Shown here one piece after another: positions 7,438 to 12,730 of a stretch of 12,730 bases of DNA. The notes under the pieces are model-generated. The model searched no databases, was not told the origin of the DNA, and saw only the letters and a program-made list of their open reading frames with translations. The DNA lies in contig JAPOON010000738.1 in NCBI GenBank assembly GCA_026713405.1, forward strand, positions 1-12,730, read 5' to 3'. The translations under genes and the position numbers were made by a program. Source of the stretch: Gammaproteobacteria bacterium (GTDB lineage Bacteria > Pseudomonadota > Gammaproteobacteria > Pseudomonadales > Azotimanducaceae_A). The first letter of the stretch is position 1. Each line of letters begins with the position of its first letter.

Positions 7438-8325
7438 GTGGCGCGCTGGGACCGGGCCGACACCGCGCCGGTCATCCCGGAGTGGTTCTTCGAGGCGGTC
7501 GAGGTCGAGAGCAAGGTGGGTTCAGTCGAGGTGGAAGACTGCGATGTGGTCTACCGCTCCTGGCCCGGCAAGGGCACCCGGGACATGTTGCTCATCCATG
7601 GCATGAACGCGCACTCCCGCTGGTGGGATTTCATAGCCCCGAAGCTCACCGACGCCTACCGCGTGGTGGCCATGGACCTCACCGGCATGGGCGATTCCGA
7701 CTTCCGCTACACCTACGATGCAGCCACCTACGCCCGGGAGATCGTTGGCGTCTGCGACGCGGCGGGCCTTGATGACGATGTCATCGTCGTCGGCCACAGC
7801 TTCGGCGGCAACATGGCGACCAAGGCGGCCAACCTGTACCCGGACCGGTTCGGCGCGCTCATCCTGGCCGATTCAGGGCTGCGCCATCCCGACGAACCGT
7901 TGCCGGACTACCCGCCCATGAGCGGCCGGGCCAAGGTCTATCCGGACCGGCAGACGGCGCTGGCGCGCTTCCGGCTGCAGCCGCCCCAACCCTGCGAGAA
8001 CGCCTACATCCTGGACTACATCGCGCGGCATTCCCTGATGCCCGTGCAGGGCGGAGGCTGGGAGTGGAAGTTCGATGAAGACCTGCCAAACGTCCTGAAG
8101 GATGCCGAACGCGCGCCGGAGGACTACGCCGGGCTGACGCTGCCTGTGGGGCTGATCTACGGTGCGAAAAGCAAGCTGTTCACGGAGAAGACCCGGGAGC
8201 ATCTCGAATCGCTGATTCCCGGAGAGGTTCGCTCGGTTGCCGTCGAGAACGCGCGGCACCATCTGTTTCTCGATCAGCCCCTGGCGTTCATCGATGCCTT
8301 GCGGGCGCACTGCGAAACCCTGTAG
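7438..8325 (+). CDS. Alpha/beta-fold hydrolase, 295 aa
   Basis: A soluble alpha/beta hydrolase. From the GTG start: oxyanion-hole motif LLIHGMN (51-57), nucleophile elbow GHSFGG with Ser121 (119-124), and catalytic His in NARHHLFLDQP (His274 most likely). The usual acid after strand 7 is missing: the loop reads YGAKSKLF (241-248), with Ser/Lys instead of Asp. Asp145 in LADSGLR, after strand 6, is a possible substitute, an arrangement known in some members of the superfamily. The open frame runs far upstream in another frame of the ACAD gene, but homology starts only after 7438. GTG 7438 is 2 nt past the ACAD stop, implying coupled translation in the ACAD operon. Likely substrates are an ester, lactone, ring-fission product or thioester of the same pathway; which one cannot be read from sequence. 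Confidence 0.9.
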   Translation: MARWDRADTAPVIPEWFFEAVEVESKVGSVEVEDCDVVYRSWPGKGTRDMLLIHGMNAHSRWWDFIAPKLTDAYRVVAMDLTGMGDSDFRYTYDAATYAREIVGVCDAAGLDDDVIVVGHSFGGNMATKAANLYPDRFGALILADSGLRHPDEPLPDYPPMSGRAKVYPDRQTALARFRLQPPQPCENAYILDYIARHSLMPVQGGGWEWKFDEDLPNVLKDAERAPEDYAGLTLPVGLIYGAKSKLFTEKTREHLESLIPGEVRSVAVENARHHLFLDQPLAFIDALRAHCETL

Positions 8326-8389
8326 AGAAACAGGAAGAACCTATGCGCTGTTCGCGCAAGCAGGCCGTTTCGGCAGGCCGCGGTCCGGG

Positions 8390-8584
8390 AGATGTGCTGT
8401 GCACTCCGAGGCCTGGACCGAGGCGCTGGTTATCACGTAGTAGGCCCTGCCCGGTTTTCTCGACGCGGTGCCAATCGACAGCGGCGGCGGCAGGGTGCGG
8501 CACATGATCCACGACGCGGCGACCAACTCCGTCTGGTTCGGAACGGACGCGAATACCGTGGGACGCGCCACGCTGCCCGAATAA
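8390..8584 (+). pseudogene. C-terminal remnant of a beta-propeller (Vgb/NHL-like) gene
   Basis: In the frame ending TAA 8582-8584, the last ~45 codons read PGFLDAVPIDSGGG, then RVRHMIHDAATNSVWFGTD and ANTVGRATLPE. This recalls the last blade of virginiamycin B lyase-like or NHL-type beta-propellers (RHM, a short loop, VWFGTD, then GRA/GRI). Upstream in the same frame HSEAWTEALVIT could be part of the preceding blade, but two consecutive stops (TAGTAG, 8438-8443) interrupt it. No start codon or signal peptide is present, and the sequence abuts the hydrolase stop, so at most one or two blades survive. The family match is from memory of the motif and is tentative. Confidence 0.4.
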
Positions 8585-8587
8585 CCT

Positions 8588-8857
8588 CTACGGCCCCAGT
8601 TGCTCCAACACTTCGGGATGGCTTTGCACGATTCTGAGTAACGTCTTCGCTGCCCCCCGTGGTGACCGCCTGCCCTGCCCCCAGTCCTGAACGGCGTCGA
8701 TGGAAACGTTGAGAAGTTTCGCGAATTCGCGTTGGGTGAGTTTGACCGACATTCGTGCGGAAATCGCCAGGAGCTGTTCCTTTGTGTAGGTTCTGCCCTT
8801 CACGCCTTGTTTCATCTGCTCGATGGCCTGGAGCAACTCAGCGCCCTCGGTGCTCAT
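8588..8857 (-). CDS. HTH (XRE-type) antitoxin of a RelE/HigB-like toxin-antitoxin pair, 89 aa
   Basis: A small DNA-binding protein resembling HigA/NadS/MqsA-type antitoxins. A variable N-terminal half is followed by a helix-turn-helix at about residues 40-62 (LTQREFAKLLNVS, then IDAVQDWGQGRR) and the ending SPRGAAKTLLRIVQSHPEVL, typical of antitoxins that both bind the operator and neutralise RelE-family toxins. The usual WEQGRR is WGQGRR here. The frame is intact. The start is ATG 8857 by preference; GTG 8875 would overlap the toxin remnant's stop (GTGAGTAG) and is also possible. The gene is directly downstream of a wrecked toxin gene on the same strand, in the toxin-first order usual for this group. 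With the toxin dead, it is an orphan antitoxin, perhaps still a repressor or an anti-addiction factor. Confidence 0.85.
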   Translation of the reverse strand: MSTEGAELLQAIEQMKQGVKGRTYTKEQLLAISARMSVKLTQREFAKLLNVSIDAVQDWGQGRRSPRGAAKTLLRIVQSHPEVLEQLGP

Positions 8858-8867
8858 GTTCTGATTT

Positions 8868-9085
8868 CTACTCACGTTCCATTGCTTCTTCGGTCTGTCT
8901 CACCTCGTGTGCCGATGCCATTGCGCTTGCCTTGTTGTAGTAGAGCGTATGCAGCCAGATCTCTTCGTGTCGAGGCCGATTGCAGTAAATGATGTGACGT
9001 TGAATCTGCAACTCGTCGCGCTCATCCTCGCTAACCGCACGTCCGGTCTTCCGAGGCTAGGTTGGCGTGTGATTGCAGTATGCAT
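8868..9085 (-). pseudogene. Decayed RelE/HigB-family toxin gene
   Basis: The minus strand upstream of the antitoxin still encodes pieces of a RelE-type toxin in order. It starts MHTAI (ATG 9085) and shifts frame by one nt near 9070, then continues TPT-stop-PRKTGRAVSEDERDELQ, with an in-frame TAG at 9057-9059. It then jumps at about 8999/9000 to RHIIYCNRP, EEIWLHTLYYNK and AHEVRQTEEAME, ending TAG 8868-8870. Family members read roughly M-T-IETPTF-RK-LS-DE-LQ, then GSGG-RK-RW and GKRGG, then RVIYYNR, EIWLL-YAK and IPAHELR. About 35-45 codons covering the middle motifs are missing. Frameshift, nonsense codon and internal deletion are all read directly; the family is inferred from motifs. The gene cannot make an active toxin. 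Confidence 0.7.
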
Positions 9086-9443
9086 TTCCAGAGAGTATGG
9101 CAATGCCGGATCGACGGCTGTGCGAATTCTCTGAAAAAACTGTAGGAGTATTGCTGTATTTGGGGTGGGCGGCTTTACGGGGTAGATGTATGTGTCGCAT
9201 CCTTTAGAGATCTTGAGCTGGATAAATACACAGTATAGAGTCTAGGAATGCTTTGGTATTCCTATGGGTAGCATGTTGATCGTAGAGCGCAAAGACGGTA
9301 CCAAACGCGATGTGCACCAAAGTTGACACCGCCGACAGATGTTGATGCGGTCGTATCGACTGATCTAGCGCCAACGGGGATTGCTGCTGCTATTTTTGAG
9401 CAGGAACTAACTCGTTGCTCGTTCATTCTGAATTGGAATCACT
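9086..9443. other. A+T-richer intergenic region upstream of the DUF5131 gene
   Basis: 358 nt with no convincing gene. It has visibly more A+T than the chromosomal genes on either side. It contains one 7-bp hairpin (9243-9264), a weak sigma-70-like pair (TTGAGC 9213-9218, TATAGA 9234-9239, spacing only 15), a lone TTGACA at 9323-9328 without a well-placed -10, and a 47-codon open frame beginning at that same TTG. The promoter of the DUF5131-tcmP pair should lie here but I cannot place it. Confidence 0.5.
9243..9264. repeat. Small inverted repeat (7-bp arms, 8-nt loop)
   Basis: TAGGAAT at 9243-9249 and ATTCCTA at 9258-9264 are perfect reverse complements. The repeat begins 3 nt past the weak TATAGA box, so it could be an operator or a leader hairpin for the downstream pair. 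Too short to exclude chance. Confidence 0.4.
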
Positions 9444-10202
9444 ATGGGGCAATCCTCAGCAATTGAGTGGACTAACGCAACATGGAACCCGGTGACCGGC
9501 TGCACGAAAATTGGTCCCGGTTGCGATAACTGCTATGCAGAACGATTCGCTGAGAGGTGGCGGGGCATTGCTGGCCATCCCTATGAGCAGGGTTTCGACC
9601 TCCGTCATTGGCCGTCTCGGCTTGGTCAGCCGGCGTCATGGAAAAAGCCGCGCATGATCTTTGTAAATTCCATGAGCGATCTCTTCCACAAGCACGTTAA
9701 CCGAAAACACATTGACAAGATCTTTGATGCAATGGAGTCGGCAAACTGGCACGTCTACCAAGTGTTGACCAAGCGAAGTTCGCTGATGCGCAACTATGTC
9801 CGCAATCGATACGGGGAAGATCCTGTACCTCCGCACATCTGGCTGGGGGTGTCGGTTGAAGATGCCGCACACACGGTGAGAATCGGGCACTTGCGCCAGA
9901 TTTCGTCTGACGCACGCTTCATCTCGTTCGAGCCATTGCTAGGACCCATAGGAGAAGTCAACCTTGATGGGATCGCATGGGCCATCGTTGGTGGTGAAAG
10001 TGGTCCGTACGCCCGACCAATGGCAAAGGAATGGGCAACGGACCTGCGCGATCGCTGCAAGGCAGCCAGTGTCGCTTTTTTCTTCAAGCAATGGGGTGGC
10101 GCTCGACCAAAATCCGGAGGCCGATTACTTGAAGGCAAAGAGTGGAACGGCTTCCCGCGTCGAATTGTGCCAAACGAAATTCTGAGATCAAGTAAATTTT
10201 AG
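9444..10202 (+). CDS. Three-Cys-motif protein, phage Gp37/Gp68 family (DUF5131), 252 aa
   Basis: A soluble protein of the DUF5131 family (PF07505), first named from phage Gp37/Gp68. The hallmark start IEWTNATWNPVTGC leads into three cysteines, Cys20, Cys27 and Cys30 (C-x6-C-x2-C, ending CDNCYAE). This suggests an iron-sulfur cluster and a distant radical-SAM-like enzyme, although the spacing differs from the classical C-x3-C-x2-C. Further conserved blocks are RMIFVNSMSDLFH (70-82), YQVLTKR, IWLGVSVED, RFISFEPLLGPI, AIVGGESGP and FFFKQWGG. Length is normal. The start has only a weak GGAA site 5 nt upstream. The stop TAG is followed at once by the GTG of tcmP, so the two are translated together. 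Composition is richer in A+T than the flanking genes, consistent with transfer. The reaction and substrate are not established. Confidence 0.93.
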   Translation: MGQSSAIEWTNATWNPVTGCTKIGPGCDNCYAERFAERWRGIAGHPYEQGFDLRHWPSRLGQPASWKKPRMIFVNSMSDLFHKHVNRKHIDKIFDAMESANWHVYQVLTKRSSLMRNYVRNRYGEDPVPPHIWLGVSVEDAAHTVRIGHLRQISSDARFISFEPLLGPIGEVNLDGIAWAIVGGESGPYARPMAKEWATDLRDRCKAASVAFFFKQWGGARPKSGGRLLEGKEWNGFPRRIVPNEILRSSKF

Positions 10203-11366
10203 GTGTCCGAATTGGCCGTCGAGTTGTACAAATACGGAGGACGAGAACAATCCTATATCAAGCATGAATTCCTGACTCAGTACCTGCAAGCGGCAGCTTA
10301 CAAGACACTTCAAGGGCGTTCGCCCATATTCAATTTTGTCGATGCATTTGCGGGCCCTTGGCGTGTTTCGGAAACAGACTATTCTGACGCATCGTTTGAT
10401 CAAGCTCTGCAGACGTTGGAAGCTGTGCGAGCTGATCTCGGAAGGAGCGGTGTTGCTGGGCTGAAGGTAAGGTTTTGTTTTTGTGAGAAACGGGCCGAAG
10501 CGGTTGATCAGTTACGTGAGTATTCGAAAGCGCATGACAGTTTTGAAATTCATGTGTTTCATGGTCGTTTTGAGGATCGATTGAGTGACATAGCAAGCGC
10601 TTGTCGGGAAGGATTTACTTTTGCTTTTATTGATCCAACTGGTTGGGACATTCAATCTGAGCCTGTATTTGAGTTTCTGCGTACACAAAATGGTGAGTTT
10701 TTGATCAATTTTATGTCCGAGCACGTTAATCGCCATGTCACATACTCCGCCGTTTCCGAATCTTTCGGACGATTCCTTGCCGATCCAGAATGGAGTAAGC
10801 AGTTTAATGATTTGCCTGAGAAATGGAGCAACGAACGTCGTGTACTGCATCTACTGAGAGAAAAATTGAAAGATGTGGGAGCCGCGACCTACGTTGCTGA
10901 CTTCCCAATCCAAAAGCCGAGAGAAAATCGCGTGAAAATGCGTCTCGTGCTAGGCACACACTCCGTGAAAGGGCTTGAAGTATTTCGCGACACTCAAGAA
11001 AAAGTGGAACGACGCGAGCAGGAAACGCATGAGCAATTGCGAAGCGAAAGCGGGGATCAGATTAGCCTTTTCACTCACGATGAGATTGCTGCGATCCAGC
11101 AACAGCGTGCTGGCATTGGATGTCCTGCCTATCAGCGACAAGCTGAAACTCGTATTGTCAGACAGTTGTCCAAATCCGGAAATACCACCTTTCATGCGCT
11201 TTCCACCGACATCCTTGAAAATATCCCTATGCGACTCACTCACATCAAGTCGCTAGTCGCCGAGATGAGGCGCCGCGGAGTGCTTTATTTTGACCTTCCT
11301 CCACGGAAGCGAGTTCCACAATCGAACACGAATGTCTCATTGGTCGCGTCACAAACGACCGACTAA
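10203..11366 (+). CDS. tcmP: Three-Cys-motif partner protein TcmP, 387 aa
   Basis: TcmP proteins (TIGR04474) are recognised by their habit of sitting beside DUF5131 genes. The start [17 protein letters not shown] is followed by [10 protein letters not shown] (44-53), which looks like motif I of a Rossmann methyltransferase, and [10 protein letters not shown] (140-149), like a DPPY-type motif IV with Tyr replaced. [13 protein letters not shown] (165-177) follows. A long charged middle, with a glutamate/arginine-rich stretch around 265-290, leads to a C-terminal region (about 312-372: [11 protein letters not shown], then [20 protein letters not shown]) that looks like a winged helix. GTG 10203 directly follows the partner's TAG with no gap, and homology begins there. 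A+T-rich composition matches its partner and not nrdB. The last 4 nt overlap the nrdB stop. Methyltransferase chemistry is an inference from the motifs; the glycine motif is FAGPW rather than FAGPG. Confidence 0.9.
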   Translation: MSELAVELYKYGGREQSYIKHEFLTQYLQAAAYKTLQGRSPIFNFVDAFAGPWRVSETDYSDASFDQALQTLEAVRADLGRSGVAGLKVRFCFCEKRAEAVDQLREYSKAHDSFEIHVFHGRFEDRLSDIASACREGFTFAFIDPTGWDIQSEPVFEFLRTQNGEFLINFMSEHVNRHVTYSAVSESFGRFLADPEWSKQFNDLPEKWSNERRVLHLLREKLKDVGAATYVADFPIQKPRENRVKMRLVLGTHSVKGLEVFRDTQEKVERREQETHEQLRSESGDQISLFTHDEIAAIQQQRAGIGCPAYQRQAETRIVRQLSKSGNTTFHALSTDILENIPMRLTHIKSLVAEMRRRGVLYFDLPPRKRVPQSNTNVSLVASQTTD

Positions 11367-12730
11367 TCCCAACTCAACGCCCCGCCGGTCTGATACTCCG
11401 TAACCCGCGTCTCGAAGAAATTCTTCTCTTTCTTCAGATCCATGATCTCGCTCATCCACGGAAACGGGTTCTTCACGCCCGGGAACTGCTCGGCGAGGCC
11501 GATCTGGGCGAGGCGGCGGTTGGCGATGAACTGCAGGTACTCGGTCATCATGTTGGCGTTCATGCCGAGTACGCCGCGGGGCATGGTGTCCTGGGCGTAC
11601 TCGATCTCAAGTTGGGTGCCTTCGAGGATCATGTGGCGCGTCAGGTTCTGGACTTCATCGTCCCACAGTTCCGGGTTCTCCAGCTTGATCTGGTTGATGA
11701 CGTCGATGCCGAAATTAACGTGCATGGACTCGTCGCGCAGGATGTACTGGAACTGTTCCGAGGTGCCCGTCATCTTGTTGCGGCGGCCCATGGAGAGGAT
11801 CTGGGTGAAGCCGCAGTAGAAGAAGATACCTTCCAGCACGCAGTAGTAGGCGATGAGGTTCTCGAGCAGCGCCTTGTCGGTCTCCCGGGTGCCGGTGGTG
11901 AAGGTGGGATCGGAGATGTGGTGGGTGTGTTTCAGCGCCCAGGCGGCCTTGCGGGCCACCGAGGGCACTTCCCGGTACATGTTGAAGATCTCGCCTTCGT
12001 CCATGCCCAGCGATTCGATGCAGTACTGGTAGGCGTGGGTGTGGATGGCCTCTTCGAAGGCCTGGCGCAGCAGGTACTGGCGGCATTCCGGATTGGTGAT
12101 CAGGCGGTAGATCGCCAGCACCAGGTTGTTGGCGACCAGGGAGTCGGCCGTTGAGAAGAAGCCGAGGCTGCGCTTGACGATGGTGCGCTCGTCCTCGGTG
12201 AGGCCGTCCTCGCCCTTCCACAGCGCGATGTCGGCGGTCATGTTGATTTCCTGGGGCATCCAGTGGTTGGCGCAGCCGTCCAGATATTTCTGCCAGGCCC
12301 AGTCGTACTTGAAGGGCACCAGCTGGTTGAGGTCGGCCCGGCAGTTGATCATGGCCTTCTGGTCGACCGTGACGCGTTCCAGGCTCTCCTGGCCGTCTTC
12401 TCCGTTCGATGCGACGATGGCGGCCTGCGCCAACTCGCGTTCGCTTGCCGGCTCCTGCGCCGGCGCGGAAGCGGCATGGGAGCCTGCCGGAACGCCGTTG
12501 CCGGCCGGGGCCTGCAACGACTCCGCATCCGGTTCCGGCTGTCTGGCGGTACTGGCCTGCGGCGCCGGCACCGTGGCCGGCGGGGCGGCATCGGGTGGTT
12601 GGGGAGCCCAACCTTCGTTGGCGGATTCCGGAACCTCGGGCTCGGCAAAAGCCTGCATTGAGTCTGCAGGCCAGGCCCCGATTTCTCCATTGCCGTTACC
12701 GTTACCGGCCGGCCCGGTCGAGGCTCCGGC
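11363..12730 (-). CDS. nrdB: Class Ia ribonucleotide reductase beta subunit (NrdB), 5' end probably beyond the window
   Basis: The diiron-tyrosyl radical subunit that pairs with NrdA to reduce ribonucleoside diphosphates. Numbered from the internal ATG at 12658, the diiron ligands aligned to E. coli R2 are Asp172 (STADSL), Glu203 and His206 (EEAIH), Glu276 (VLEGIF), Glu310 and His313 (RDESMH). The radical Tyr is Tyr210. The end [11 protein letters not shown] is the NrdA-docking tail of the Pseudomonas-type enzyme. The catalytic part starts near residue 100 ([18 protein letters not shown]). Before it is a Pro/Ala-rich disordered extension. ATG 12658 has no Shine-Dalgarno, and the frame stays open through [16 protein letters not shown] to the window edge, so the true start is probably further right; if not, the gene is 431 aa. 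nrdA is expected upstream, outside the window. The stop codon overlaps that of tcmP on the other strand. Confidence 0.94.
   Translation of the reverse strand, partial: AGASTGPAGNGNGNGEIGAWPADSMQAFAEPEVPESANEGWAPQPPDAAPPATVPAPQASTARQPEPDAESLQAPAGNGVPAGSHAASAPAQEPASERELAQAAIVASNGEDGQESLERVTVDQKAMINCRADLNQLVPFKYDWAWQKYLDGCANHWMPQEINMTADIALWKGEDGLTEDERTIVKRSLGFFSTADSLVANNLVLAIYRLITNPECRQYLLRQAFEEAIHTHAYQYCIESLGMDEGEIFNMYREVPSVARKAAWALKHTHHISDPTFTTGTRETDKALLENLIAYYCVLEGIFFYCGFTQILSMGRRNKMTGTSEQFQYILRDESMHVNFGIDVINQIKLENPELWDDEVQNLTRHMILEGTQLEIEYAQDTMPRGVLGMNANMMTEYLQFIANRRLAQIGLAEQFPGVKNPFPWMSEIMDLKKEKNFFETRVTEYQTGGALSWD

Noticed and set aside
8900..9103. 67-codon minus-strand frame beginning MPYSLEMHTAI
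   Set aside because: Only its MHTAI part belongs to the toxin. The rest is out of frame after the 1-nt shift, so it is not a gene in its own right.
9323..9466. 47-codon plus-strand frame with a TTG start ahead of DUF5131
   Set aside because: No ATG or GTG start, no Shine-Dalgarno, and no recognisable family. Mentioned only as a possible leader frame.
11715..12611. 298-codon minus-strand frame inside nrdB
   Set aside because: It is the other frame of nrdB, and the translation is low-complexity Arg/Gly/His.

Overview
The window is GC-rich chromosomal DNA, most likely from a gammaproteobacterium. The evidence is a class Ia NrdB of the Pseudomonas type (C-terminus [10 protein letters not shown]), a long DUF349 protein of the kind found in that class, and dense packing of genes with GTG starts and 0-16 nt junctions. 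The species cannot be told from the sequence. One stretch, about 8.6-11.4 kb, is visibly richer in A+T and holds decayed or accessory genes, so it looks acquired.

Layout, left to right. (1) 1-185: a long near-perfect palindrome. (2) 186-1490, +: a glutamate/aspartate-type symporter of the DAACS family. (3) 1507-4671, -: a tandem CDGSH iron-sulfur protein followed by a 956-residue DUF349 protein, probably co-transcribed and convergent with the symporter. (4) 4832-8325: an acyl-CoA block. A crotonase-family gene (-) is divergent from a three-gene + strand operon: an acyl-CoA dehydrogenase (ACAD) cut down to 189 residues, a full-length small-subunit (PimD-like) ACAD, and an alpha/beta hydrolase. 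The crotonase lacks the two hydratase glutamates and has the isomerase-type one. (5) 8326-9443: decay. There is a C-terminal scrap of a beta-propeller gene, an intact HTH antitoxin, and the wreck of its RelE/HigB-type toxin (frameshift, stop codon, internal deletion). (6) 9444-11366, +: a two-gene accessory cassette made of a three-Cys-motif protein (DUF5131, phage Gp37/Gp68 family) and its partner TcmP, joined stop to start with no gap. (7) 11363-12730, -: nrdB. Its stop overlaps the tcmP stop by 4 bp and its 5' end probably lies beyond the window.

How the genes work together. The acyl-CoA block reads as a degradation module: dehydrogenation by the PimD-like enzyme with its shrunken partner, double-bond shift or hydration by the crotonase, and hydrolysis by the alpha/beta hydrolase. 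The substrate is unknown. The DUF5131-TcmP pair is the best candidate for an uncharacterised system: a possible metal-cluster enzyme translationally tied to a methyltransferase-like protein with a winged-helix-like tail, sitting beside a decayed toxin-antitoxin locus. No RNA genes, CRISPR arrays or intact transposases were seen.
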